A DNA stretch of 64,000 nt from Arenimonas daejeonensis (GTDB taxonomy: Bacteria > Pseudomonadota > Gammaproteobacteria > Xanthomonadales > Xanthomonadaceae), in NCBI RefSeq assembly GCF_007993735.1, contig NZ_CP042453.1:992001-1056000 (forward strand), read 5' to 3'. Positions 1 to 9,368 of the stretch are shown here, piece by piece. The notes under the pieces are model-generated. The model saw only the letters and a list, made by a program, of their open reading frames with translations. It had not been told where the DNA came from and did no database searches. Position numbers and translations under genes: made by a program. Numbering within the stretch: the first letter of the stretch is position 1; every line of letters starts with the position of its first letter.

Positions 1-1301
1 GGGCAGTACGGTTTCCGTTTCCATGCCGGTCCGGACGGCAGCGACGCCTTCAACCGCCCGATGCCCGACAAGATCGCCGACCTCAACATCCCGCACTGGC
101 GCGAGGGCATTGCTTTCGCCGACCGCCATCACCTGCTGCCGCGCGCGTACCTGTGGGGCCTGGCCGACACCGTGCGTGCCGGCATCGAGGGCCGCGGCCA
201 GAGCAGCCACTGGCTGTGGGGCGTGAAGTACAAGGGCAAGGCGCCGTGGTTCACCTGGCCGAGTTTCGTGCTGGCCAAAGTGCCGCTGGCGCTGACGGCG
301 CTGTCGCTGCTCGGCCTGTTGCTGTTGCCGACGACACGGCTGGAAGCGCCGGCACGCTGGACGCTGGCCGTGCTGCTCGGCGGCAGTGCGGCGCATCTGC
401 TGGCGCTGATGGGTTCACAGGGAACGTACGGCGGCATCCGCCACGCGCTGCCGCTGGTGGTCGCGCTGGCGATCCTGGCGGGCGCGCCGCGGTGGCTTCC
501 GCCTGGCAACGGCGCGCACGCTTCGCCGGCGTGGCGATGGCGGTGTTGTTCCTCGCGGCATTCGGCATGACCCTCCGCGAGCCGCGGTTGTGGGAATACC
601 ACAACGAACTGGCCGGCGGCACCGCGAACGCCTACACGCAGTTCGGCAACGAGGGCCTGGACCTGGGCCAGCGGTTTCCGGAAATGCGGGCCTTCCACGA
701 CCGGGTGATCGTGCCCGAACAAAGCACGCTGTTCGTGGACTACTGGTTCGGCGAGAAACAGGCGATCGCCGCGAAGATGCGTTACCGCCGCCGCATCCTG
801 GGCATGGAAGACGACAACGTGGCCGGCGTGTACGAGGGTTATTTCATGCTCGACATCGGCCGCACGTTGCCGGAACCCGACTGGGGCTGGGATCCGGACA
901 CGATCTACAAGGACACCAAGGTAGTCACCCGGCTGGGCCACGTGCAGGTGCGGAAAGGCCGCGTCGAGGACCCGATGGGGCGTGCGGGCAGCATGTACTA
1001 CGCGGTCGTCGAATACCTGTACCGCAAGTCCGGCAAGGACGATGTGCTGATCACGCGGCGCCTCGAGGAAGTGGTCAAGGTGATTCCGGCGCATGTGGGC
1101 GCCGCCGTGGAGCTGGCCAATGCCTACCAGCGGCTCGGCGACGGCCCGTCGGCCGTGCGCGCGCTGCGCCGGCTGCTGGACCATGAAAAGGTGCCGGTGG
1201 AGGCGCTGGTGCGCACCCAGGTGGAGGCGCAGCTGGCGAAGCTGGAAAGCAGCAGCGACCCGGCGTCGCTGGAGCCGCTGCGCAATCCCTGGATGGAGTG
1301 A
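1..1301 (+). CDS. Membrane glycosyltransferase-like protein (GT39/PMT type), 3' part, frameshifted
   Basis: The gene enters the window already open in frame 1 and ends at TGA 1299-1301. The visible part has two hydrophobic segments typical of the C-terminal half of GT39/PMT-like membrane proteins. One follows a Trp-rich stretch (about 245-330), and the second ends in GIRHALPLVVALAILAGA (about 430-485); in the family the Arg-His pair here lies at the end of a loop. A soluble tail with a tetratricopeptide-like segment follows (about 1040-1260). The reading frame changes near 490-505; restoring one C in a CCTGG context joins the two parts. Such enzymes transfer sugars from polyprenyl-phosphate donors at the periplasmic face. 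The acceptor cannot be inferred, and the catalytic N-terminus lies outside the window. Family assignment is from pattern recognition and is moderate. Confidence 0.55.
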   Translation, partial: AVRFPFPCRSGRQRRLQPPDARQDRRPQHPALARGHCFRRPPSPAAARVPVGPGRHRACRHRGPRPEQPLAVGREVQGQGAVVHLAEFRAGQSAAGADGAVAARPVAVADDTAGSAGTLDAGRAARRQCGASAGADGFTGNVRRHPPRAAAGGRAGDPGGRAAVASAWQRRARFAGVAMAVLFLAAFGMTLREPRLWEYHNELAGGTANAYTQFGNEGLDLGQRFPEMRAFHDRVIVPEQSTLFVDYWFGEKQAIAAKMRYRRRILGMEDDNVAGVYEGYFMLDIGRTLPEPDWGWDPDTIYKDTKVVTRLGHVQVRKGRVEDPMGRAGSMYYAVVEYLYRKSGKDDVLITRRLEEVVKVIPAHVGAAVELANAYQRLGDGPSAVRALRRLLDHEKVPVEALVRTQVEAQLAKLESSSDPASLEPLRNPWME

Positions 1302-1313
1302 TGCCGTTCCGCT

Positions 1314-1802
1314 TCAGGGACGGACCGCCGTCACCTCGATCTCGACCAGGAAACCCGGGTTGGCCAGTGCGGCCACCTGCATGGTCGAACGCACCGGCAG
1401 GTTCGGCTGCGCCTCGGTGCCGAAGAACTGCGAATAGCCCTTCATGAAACCGCCGAAGTCCATCTTCCCGCCCTGGGCCGGGTCGCCGACCAGGAACACC
1501 TGCATCTTCACCACGTCGCCCATCGTCAGGCCCAGCGACTTGAGCTGGCGTTCGATGGCGGTCAGCACGCTGACGGTCTGGAAGTGGGTGTCGCCATAGG
1601 CGGCGACGCTGTCCTTGGCCGCGTTCGGATCGGCGACCGGCGGCACCATGCCGCTGAGATAGACCGTGGTCTTGCCGGCCGGAACTTCCACCGCGGCGGC
1701 GATCGGGAACGTGCTGTTGTTGGGCAGCTTGTGCCGGACCACGCCTTCCGCGGCGAGGCCGAGCGAAGGCAGCAGCAACAACGTGGCGATAAGCAGGCGC
1801 AT
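1314..1802 (-). CDS. Secreted RidA/YjgF-family imine deaminase
   Basis: Intact 162-residue protein. A Sec signal peptide (hydrophobic run LIATLLLLPSLGLAAEG at residues 3-19) precedes a complete RidA fold. RidA enzymes hydrolyse reactive 2-imino acids and enamines to keto acids and ammonia. The substrate-binding Arg is present in LPVRSTMQVAAL and the conserved acidic residue in VEIEVTAV; the common Cys two residues after the Arg is Thr here. Most RidA proteins are cytosolic, so the signal peptide is unusual and matches the exported amine oxidase and cytochrome c just upstream. It is the last gene of the minus-strand series, 14 nt after the cytochrome gene, so co-transcription is likely. Its role in clearing imines made by the neighbouring oxidase is inferred from context. 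Confidence 0.88.
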   Translation of the reverse strand: MRLLIATLLLLPSLGLAAEGVVRHKLPNNSTFPIAAAVEVPAGKTTVYLSGMVPPVADPNAAKDSVAAYGDTHFQTVSVLTAIERQLKSLGLTMGDVVKMQVFLVGDPAQGGKMDFGGFMKGYSQFFGTEAQPNLPVRSTMQVAALANPGFLVEIEVTAVRP

Positions 1803-1816
1803 GGGTGTTCTCCGGG

Positions 1817-2257
1817 TCAGGGATGCAGGGCCCGCACTTCGGCGGCGGTGATCGGGTCGGTGTGATGATTGCCGAAATTCGTGCGGATATGGTTGATGAC
1901 GTCGGCCACCTGGGCGTCGGTGAGCCAGGTGGGCGGGAAGAAGAATTCGTGGTTTTCCGGTCTGGCGAATGCGGGCATGTTGCCGCGGCCCTGAAGAATG
2001 GTCACCGCCATGTAACGCGACGAGGCCACCGCCGGGCTGCCGGCGAAGGACGGATAACGCCCGGCGCCGACCGCGCCACGGCCATCGGGCATGTGGCAGC
2101 CCTGGCACAGCTGGGTGTAGATCTGCGCGCCGGTAACGTCGCCCATCATGCCGTCGGGTTCCGGCGCGGGTTCGGTCTCCTGCGCGCGTGCGAACGACTG
2201 CACGAGTGCACACGAGAGGATCAGCATGCCGAGCGAACGCGCGAGCATCGGATTCAT
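1817..2257 (-). CDS. Periplasmic monohaem cytochrome c
   Basis: Intact 146-residue protein with an N-terminal signal peptide (LGMLILSCALVQSFARA) and one haem-attachment motif, CQGCH, near residue 52. A Met-containing segment, GRGNMPAFA, about 40 residues later can supply the distal haem ligand. This is the class I cytochrome c pattern. Its ATG overlaps the stop of the upstream flavin amine oxidase as ATGA (2254-2257), which indicates translational coupling. Flavin amine oxidases of the NicA2 type are known to pass electrons to a dedicated cytochrome c instead of oxygen, so the simplest role is electron acceptor for the neighbouring oxidase, feeding the respiratory chain. That partnership is inferred from gene order and shared export. 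Confidence 0.88.
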   Translation of the reverse strand: MNPMLARSLGMLILSCALVQSFARAQETEPAPEPDGMMGDVTGAQIYTQLCQGCHMPDGRGAVGAGRYPSFAGSPAVASSRYMAVTILQGRGNMPAFARPENHEFFFPPTWLTDAQVADVINHIRTNFGNHHTDPITAAEVRALHP

Positions 2258-3853
2258 GACGCACCTCCCGTGGACAACGCGCGCTGGTGCAGGCGCCCGA
2301 TCGCATCCAGCGCCGACAGCACGGCGCCTTCCTGCCAGGCCGGCATGTACGAGGCATGTTCGCCGGCCAGCACGATGCGGCCGTCCACAGCGCACAGGTT
2401 GTCGTAGTGTTTTTCGCGCAGCGCTTCCGTCCACAGCCCGAAGCAGCCCATCGTGAACGGCGAACGGTGCCAGGCCACGGACACGCCGCTGTCGAACTCG
2501 GTGTCGTACTGCGGGTGGATGCGGCGGCCCTGTTCGACGGCGGCCTGCACCCGCTGCGCCGGCGACATCGAGGTGAAGCGCATCGCCTCGGTGCCCCAGA
2601 CATAACCGCCCAGCAGCACGCCTTTGCCGGGGGCGTGGTAACCGTGGCTCGGGTAGGAGATCGTGCCGATCGGCTGGTCGGTGTAGCTGATGCCACCGTA
2701 GATGTGCTCGTCCTGTTCCCAGAAGCGGCGCTTGAACTGCAGGCCGATCTTCACCGAAGACGCGTAGGGCAGGGCGGCGATCGCGTCGGCCATCGGCCGG
2801 CCGACGTTCATCGGCACCTGCGACAGGATGGACAGCGGGATCGTGCACACGCACCAGTCGGCGCGCGCGGTGAGCGCCTGGCCGGGCTGGGCGGTGTCTT
2901 CGTAGGCGACCCGCACGCCGCTGCCGTCCTGTTCGATCGCCGTCACCTTGCTGCGGTAGCGGATCAGCCCTTCCAGTTCGCGCGCGAAGGCGACGGCGAT
3001 GCGGTCCATGCCGCCCACCGGCTGCAGCATCGTGCCCTGCATGTCGAAGAGTTCGCCCAGCGGCAGGCTGCCCCACAGTCCCGAACCCAGCAGGTCGGAC
3101 AGCCCCACCGGTTCCGACGGCACCGGCTTTCCGCCCAGACCGCCACCCGGCGTCTTGTCGAAACCGCGGCGATCACTGCTGAAGTGGCCGCGCGCGTACT
3201 TGTATTTCCCGTCCAGCGCGCCCCACCACTGCAGCGAGGCCAGCAGGATTTCTGGTCTTCTTTCGTCAGCGGTGCGTCGAGCCTGCCGCCCTGTGCGGCC
3301 TTGGCCAGCAGTTCGGCGACGTGCCCGTGGTAGTCCGCCTTCACCTTGCGCAGCCGCTGCGGCTTGCCGCCGAAGGCCTGCGTGCCATGCAGGAAGGCGT
3401 TGTAGTTGACCTGCACGAAATTCTCGAGCGGCACGCCGAGCAGGCGGCAGTACGCCAGCAGGCCGTGGTGGTGGTGCGGTATGCGCCACGGGCCCGGGTT
3501 GATGTAGAGGCCGGGGTCGAATTCGCAGTGCTGGGTCTCGCCGCCGAGTTCGGTGTAGGTGTCGCCGCCGCGCAGGCTCATGGTGCGGCCGCCGGCGCGG
3601 GCGTTGTATTCCAGCACCTGCACCCGGTAGCCGGCCTTGCGCAGTTCGTAGGCGGCGACCATGCCGGCCATGCCCGCACCGAGCACCAGCACCGAAGCGC
3701 CGGCCGGCACGCCGCCCAACTTCGGTGGGCCCGAATAGGGGATTCCGCGGCCAGGCCAAGGCTGCTCATCGCCTGGTACATCGCCGCGCTGCCGGCGCTC
3801 AGGCCGATCATGCGCAGCAACTTCCGGCGTGTCATCGGGGTCGCGCTGTGCAT
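2254..3853 (-). CDS. Tat-exported flavin amine oxidase/dehydrogenase, two frameshifts
   Basis: About 530 residues once two indels are bridged. The start at 3853 is preferred because GAGGG lies about 8 nt upstream; it gives a twin-arginine signal, MTRRKLLRMIGLSAG, followed by a hydrophobic stretch. The FAD Rossmann motif is VLVLGAGMAGMVAAYELRKA with a downstream GGRT. The C-terminal FAD/substrate motif is IVLAGEHASYMPAWQEGAV, as in monoamine and L-amino acid oxidases. Breaks lie near 3740 (a C run) and near 3250, where one missing G would restore CCAGG. The enzyme should oxidise an amine or amino acid to an imine in the periplasm. Neighbours fit: ATGA overlap with a cytochrome c, then a secreted RidA. 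The substrate is unknown; nicotine-, polyamine- or amino-acid-like substrates are all possible. Confidence 0.83.
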
Positions 3854-3937
3854 CCGGCATGCCCTCGGGGCGTGGCGGTGGCCGGCGGTTGCCGGCAACA
3901 CCGCTGAAACAGAACGTGGTGGCGGGCCCGCAGCGGC

Positions 3938-4700
3938 CTAGTTGCGCGGCGCCTGCCCGCCCGGTCCGCCCATCGGCAGCCCGGCCTGCTGCCAGGCTTC
4001 AATGCCGCCGCGATACCAAAGCACCTTCGTGTAACCGAGGTTTATCGCCCGCAGCGCGGCGTTGTAGCTCATCCAGCACTGCGTGCTCTGGCAATAGAAC
4101 ACCATCGGCCGGTCCTTGCGGCCCTGGGTGGCCTGCTGCAGGTAGTTGCCGAAATCGGTCTGGACCTGGTCCTGAAACTGCCGCCCTGCGAGGCCGGCAC
4201 CACCGGGATGGCGTTGGGCAGCATCTGCTGGCCGCCCAGCACGTCGAAAATCATCGCGCCGGCGTTGCGGTCCTGCATCAGCTGCACCAGCTCGGGCGTG
4301 GTGATCAGCTGGCCGCCGGGGATGCCGGTGGGCGTCGGGCCGTGCAGGCCGCCGGACTTGAGCTGGGCGGTCGGTGCCACGCCCATGTCCTGGCGCTCCA
4401 TCTGCACGAGGCGTGCCACGGCGTCGCCGCCCTGCGCGGGAGCGGCGGCCGACGGCGGGCCATAACCCTGCGGTGCCGCTTGCTGCGGCGGGTAGGCGGG
4501 TTGCTGTTGCTGCGGATACTGCTGTTGCGGGGACTGCGGCTGTTGTTGTGGTGCCGGTGGCTGCTGGGGTATTGCTGCTGCGGTGGCGGCTGTTGCGGCG
4601 CACTGCCGAAGCTGTCCTGCGCGGCGGCGGCCGCCGGCATCGACGAAACCAGCAGGGCCAGCATCAGCATCTTGTTTCGGCGGGAGGCCAGGTCAGTCAT
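3938..4700 (-). CDS. Secreted rhodanese-domain protein with Gln/Pro-rich linker, two frameshifts
   Basis: Bridging two indels (near 4565 and 4185) gives about 254 residues. An N-terminal signal peptide (MLMLALLVSSMPAAAAA) is followed by a 60-residue Gln/Pro-rich linker and a rhodanese domain that starts at ITTPELVQLMQDRNAGAM. The active-site loop is FYCQSTQCWMSYNAA, with two Cys and a Trp. This resembles secreted CxxCW-type rhodanese proteins linked to periplasmic quinoprotein catabolism, although the Cys spacing here is four residues. The last helix region carries WYRGGIEAWQQAGLPM, typical of rhodaneses. The gene sits between an unknown secreted protein, which it overlaps by 8 nt, and the amine oxidase. 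A thiol or sulfur-transfer role in maturing periplasmic redox proteins is possible but unproven. Confidence 0.72.
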
Positions 4701-5750
4701 CGCTGCGCTCCATCTGTTCGGCGTCTATGCCGAGTTCGGTCTGCGGATTGAAGTTGGGGTCGTTGGTCTGCAGGTAGGTGCCGTCCTGCGCGCGCCAGGC
4801 GTTGTCGTACCGGTTGTCGAGCTGCACCTCGTCGCCGGTGGTCGGGTCGGTGTAGCGGTCCACGTTGTTGATGCCGTCCACCGTCTGCTGCTGGATGCGG
4901 TCGCTGCTGGCGTTGCGGGCGTCCCAGCCGCGCTGGTTGATGTCTGCGATCTCGCGCTGGGTGTCGGAAATGATCTGGCCGCGCTGGATTTGCCCTTGCA
5001 CGCCCTGCCGCGCGATCGTGGTGTTGTGCTTGTTCATGCGCGCTTGCCACTGCGGGTCGGGCTGCATCGAATTGGCGAAGTGGGTGAGCAGGGTCATGTC
5101 CAGCTGACCGGACGGTGCGCGCGACGATACCGGCGCCCCCGCGATGCCACCGTAGAACTTGCGCACCTCGCCCGGCATCACGCCCGCCATCGTGGTTTCG
5201 TTGAACTGCACCACGGCGGCGATGCTTTCGCGCACCTCGCCGCCGGCATCGCGGTAGGCGATCAGCACTTCGCCGCCTTCCTTCCAGTAGCGGGTCTGGC
5301 CGACGGGTGCAGGCGCCGGCGTGCGGACCAGGTCGTTGCGGGCCCGGAAGTCCAGGATGCGCGCCCCGGGGCGATGGCGCTGCACGAAGGACTGCAGGTA
5401 GGCGCGCACGTCGCCGATCGGCCAGCGCGGGCAGCTCGGGTTCTGAATGCCCATGTTGAGGTTGTCCCAGGTCCAGGCCTCGGCAGGCAGCATCTGCAGT
5501 GTCTGCCGGCCATCGGGGACTGCGCCTGCCACTGGAAGCCCGGCGTTGCGCCGCACGGCGCCTGCGGGTTCCAGACCACGCCGCCGGCGGTTTTCCAGCC
5601 GGCCGGGATCTGCACCCACAAGGCCGGCATGGGTTTCTCGAAACCGTTGGGGTCGATCACCGGCACCCGCTGCAGGCCGTTGTCGGCGCCGGCGGTGCTC
5701 AGGCTGGCGGCCAGCGCCAGGGCGAAGGTGAGGCGGTGCGGTCGTGGCAT
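4693..5750 (-). CDS. Secreted protein of unknown function, frameshifted
   Basis: About 352 residues after bridging one indel near 5525 (a C run). It opens with a signal peptide (LTFALALAASLSTAGA). A globular part follows, rich in Trp and Pro and with isolated Cys residues (QAPCGATPGF, NPSCPRWPIG), then an Asn/Gln/Asp-rich polar tail with a segment such as DEVQLDNRYDNAWRAQDGTY. I recognise no enzymatic motif. It is the first structural gene after the ECF sigma gene (67 nt gap) and overlaps the rhodanese gene by 8 nt, so it is probably part of the same exported module. The predicted start at 5750 gives a plausible signal peptide. Function is unknown. Confidence 0.68.
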
Positions 5751-5817
5751 GGTGGTTCCCCCTTTGATCCTTGTGGCGCAGAACGGCGACGGATCGGCTC
5801 ACGCACCGGTCGCGGGC

Positions 5818-6376
5818 CTACCCCGGTTCGGCCAGCGCGTCGTACAGCCAGGTGCGGGCCGCCTGCCAGTGGCGCTTCACCGTGGCCGGCGAACTGGCCA
5901 TGGCCTCGGCGGTTTCCTCGATGGTCAGCCCGCCGAAATAACGCAGCTCGACCACCCGCGCCTTGTCCGGGTCCAGGGGCCTCCAGCCGGGCCAGGGCCG
6001 CGTCCAGCGACATCACGTCCAGGCCGGTGTCCTCGGCGGCGACCTCCAGCCCGGTCAGCGTCACGCGCTGGCCGCCGTCGCGTTTGGCGGCGTCGCGGCG
6101 GCGGGCGTGGTCCACCAGGATCTCGCGCATCAGCCGGGCCGCCATGCGCACGAAGTGGGCACGGTCCTGCCAGTCGATGCGGTCCAGCCCGGACAGCCGC
6201 ATCCAGGCCTCGTTGACCAGGGCGGTGGGCTGCAGGGTGTGCTGGGCGCGTTCGCCGCGGAACTGGCGGTCGGCCAGCAGCCGCAGTTCCGGATAGACCA
6301 CGGCGGCCAGCCGGTCGCGCGCGCCGGTGTCGCCGCCGCGCCAGGCCAAAAGCAGTGCAGTGACGTCCCCCGACAT
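5818..6376 (-). CDS. ECF sigma factor of the kinase-linked (ECF43-like, Sig-70_X6) type, frameshifted
   Basis: About 185 residues with an N-terminal sigma-2 domain (YPELRLLADRQFRGERAQ, then HTLQPTALVNEAWMRL) and a C-terminal sigma-4 helix-turn-helix (VVELRYFGGLTIEETAEAMA, then SPATVKRHWQAARTWL). One extra C near 5976, in a CCCTGG context, splits the two domains. The HTLQPTALVNEAW block is typical of a family whose characterised members lack a normal anti-sigma factor and are switched on by phosphorylation of a Thr in sigma region 2 by a partner Ser/Thr kinase. Such a kinase gene starts 96 nt away on the other strand. Downstream on the same strand lies the secreted amine-oxidase series, which may be its regulon. 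Both regulatory statements are inferences. Confidence 0.85.
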
Positions 6377-6472
6377 GGCGGCAGTCTACGCCCGGCCAGG
6401 GCCGTGAGCCGGTCCGGTCCCTTCCTGCGCCTTCTGCTAGTGTCAGGCCGCAGGGTGCGGTCGGGGGAACGC

Positions 6473-8875
6473 ATGAAAACATCGATGGAAGTGCAGGTGC
6501 TGCAGGTTTTCGAGCGTGTGCTGGCGCAGCCGCCGCAGGACCGTACCGACTGGCTGGCGGCCCAGGACCTGGCGCCGGAAGTTCGCGAACGCGTGCAGCG
6601 CCTGCTGGACGCCGAACCCGCCGCGGGCGGCTTCATGGAGGAAACCGCGGTCGCGCCCGACGCCGTGCCGCCCGAGTTCCCCAAAGTGGGCGAACGCCTG
6701 GGCAACTACGAGCTGCTCAAGCCGCTGGAAGCCGGCGGCATGGGCGTGGTCTACCTGGGCCGGCGCGCCGACGACGTCTACGACCAGCAGGTGGCGATCA
6801 AGCTGGTGCGCCCGGTGCACCTGCTGGCCGCGGCCGAGTTCCGTCGCCAGCTGATCTCGCGCTTCGAGGACGAACGGTCGATCCTGGCGCGCATGAGCCA
6901 CCCGAACGTGGCCCGCATCCTCGACGGCGGCAGCACCGCCGGCGGCATCCCCTACCTGATGATGGAGTTCGTGGATGGCGTGTCGCTGACCGAGTACTGC
7001 AAGCGCAACAAGCTGGACGTGCCGGCGCGGCTGAAACTCTTCCGCAAGGTCTGCGACGGCGTGCAGGAAGCGCACCGCCACCTGATCGTGCACCGCGACC
7101 TGAAGCCCGACAACATCCTGGTCGGCGACAACGGCGAACCGCGCCTGCTCGATTTCGGCATCGCCAAGATCCTGGAACAGGAACCGCTGGCCCGGCCGGC
7201 AAACCCAGCACGTCGCTGAGCGCCATGACGCCGGCCTATGCCAGCCCCGAACAGGTGCGCCAGGAAGTCCTGACCACCAGCTCCGACGTCTATTCGCTGG
7301 GCGTGATGCTGTACCAGCTGCTGGCCGGCGTGCGGCCCTACGAACTCGGCGGCCTGCGTCCGTCGGAAGCCGAACACGTCGTCTGCGAGACCCTGCCCGA
7401 TCCGATGAGGAAGATGCTGGACAAGGCCGTGCTGACCGACGCCGAGCGCAAACAGCGCCGCGCCCAGCTGACGCCCGACCTCGAGCGCATCGTCGCCAAG
7501 GCCATGCACAAGGAAGCGGCGCGGCGCTACGGTTCGGCCTCGGAACTGGCCGACGACCTGCAGCGTTACCTCGACGGCCAGCCCGTGCTGGCACATCCGG
7601 ATTCCACCGCCTACCGCCTGCGCAAGTTCGTGCGCCGGCATCGCATCGGCGTGGCGGCGGCCTCGCTGGCGCTGCTGGCCATCCTCACCGCCAGCGGCGT
7701 GGCGGTGTGGCAGGCAAAGGTGGCGCGCCAGGCGGCCAGCGACATGGCCGAGGTCAATAGCTTCCTGCTGGACGTGCTCCGGTATTCCGACCCGTACAGC
7801 GCCGGCGGCGAAGCGACCCTGGCGCAGGCGGTGGACGCGGCCGTGGTGCACCTGGAACGCCGGTTCCCGGATCGCCCGGAGATTTCTTCCGGCATCCGCC
7901 ACGTGCTGGGCTACAGCCAGTCCAGCCGCAACCAATTGGAATCGGCCGACGAACAGCTGGGCAAGGCGCTGCAGGAGGCTACCGCGGCCTTCGGCCCCGA
8001 TGACCGTCGCTCTTTCGAGATCCGCGAAGGCATCGCCCAAGTGCGCATCGCCCAAGGACGCATCGACGATGCGGAGAAGATGTTGCTGTCACTGCTGGCC
8101 GACCTGCGCGGTTCCGGCCTGCAGGACGACCCGCTGCACTTCCTGGTGCTAAACAACCTGGGGCAGCTGTATCTCGACCTGGAGAATTATCCCGAGGCGC
8201 GGCGCTACCTGCAGGAAGCGCAGGCACTGCCGCTGCGGACGCTGGGCACCTTGAACGCCAATTCGCGCGCCGTGCTGGTCGCCAACCTGGCCTATGTCGC
8301 CCACGGTCTGGGCGAGCTGGAGAACGCCGACCAGCTGTATACCCAGGCCGAAGCCATGCACCGCGGCCTGCACCCCGACGGCAGCGCCGAACTGGCGTCG
8401 GTGCTGAACAACCGCGCCTTCCTGCTGGACGACCTGGAACGCGCGGACGAAGCCTACGTTATGCGTCAACAGTCGCTGGCGATGCGCGAAGGCGTGCTGG
8501 GCGACAAGCACCCGGCCCCTGGTGCGGCCGATGCTGGACCTGGCGCAGAGTGCGTTGATGCGCGACGACGCCGAGACCGGCCTGCGGCTGGCGACGCGCG
8601 CGGTCGAAGTGGCCACGCAGGCCTACCCGCAACCAAATGCCGACACCGTGTTCGCGATGGGCATCCAGGCCGGCGCGCTGATCAACAACAAACGGTTCGT
8701 CGACGCCGGCGAAGTGCTGAGTCGCGCCGAAGCCGACCTGGCGAAACTCGAAGCGCCGCCCGAGTACATCGTCGAAGGCCTCGGCTATGTGCGCCAGGGC
8801 CTGTGCAAGCGGCCGCGCGATCCACCGGTGCCGAGCTGCGCCGGGATCGTGCCGACGGAGCCGGCGTTGCCGTAG
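6473..8875 (+). CDS. Transmembrane Ser/Thr protein kinase with TPR sensor region, two frameshifts
   Basis: About 800 residues. The Hanks-type kinase domain (roughly residues 75-330) has GGMGVVYLG, the ATP-binding Lys in VAIKLV, catalytic HRDLKPDN, metal-binding DFG and the activation-segment SPE in YASPEQ. A transmembrane helix (IGVAAASLALLAILTASGVA, about residues 390-412) is followed by tetratricopeptide repeats, for example LNNLGQLYLDLENYPEARRY, up to the C-terminus. Indels near 7190 (C run, between DFG and SPE) and 8517 (extra C in CCCTGG) break the frame. The start at 6473 has a GGGGGA upstream. Being divergent from the ECF sigma gene, it is the likely activating kinase. The TPR part may sense a periplasmic or protein ligand. 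All catalytic residues are present, so activity is expected. Confidence 0.88.
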
Positions 8876-8917
8876 CGCCTGCGGAACAACGAACTCGATG
8901 GATCAGGAATGAGAACG

Positions 8918-9309
8918 ATGCAACTCGCACTTGCCGCCTTGGGCGCGGCAATGGTCAACGCTTGTGCGACCGCCCCCGGCATATGACTTTCCAGGAGCTC
9001 GAGTCACACGTCGGCGACTTGGCCAGCGTTTCGGTCACGGGCTGTGTTGTTATGACGGAGCTCGGGGCGCACGCCTTGTTCAAGGACTGCGATGCTGCAA
9101 AGGCCGGAAATCCGGATAACGCTGTGGATCTCGGGTTCGGCGCACAGGAAGCGCCGCTCGTCGCCCCGGGCAGTTCCGTTTGTCTTCTCGTGACGGGCAG
9201 GTTTTACGATCTTGATGGCCAATCCATCGTCACCGGTCGCACCTTCGGCACCCTTGGTATGTTTGGCGCCACCGAATGGGAGCTTGTCGACTGTGAAGGC
9301 GAAAGTTGA
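8918..9309 (+). CDS. Small lipoprotein of unknown function, frameshifted
   Basis: A short lipoprotein signal peptide (MQLALAALGAAMVNAC, lipobox VNAC) begins at ATG 8918 with AGGA nine bases upstream. A stop appears at the end of the GCCCCCGG run near 8985. Adding one C there joins it to a compact 105-residue domain that starts MTFQELESHVG and has four Cys residues, suggesting disulfides. I recognise no family. It follows the kinase gene by 42 nt on the same strand and may be co-transcribed with it. An auxiliary role in the kinase sensory pathway is possible but only positional. Confidence is moderate because the joined reading depends on one inferred base. Confidence 0.5.
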
Positions 9310-9368
9310 ATCGACCAAGGCTTTCTAGACACCCGAAACGCAGACCAGAACCCCGGATCCCATCGTCA

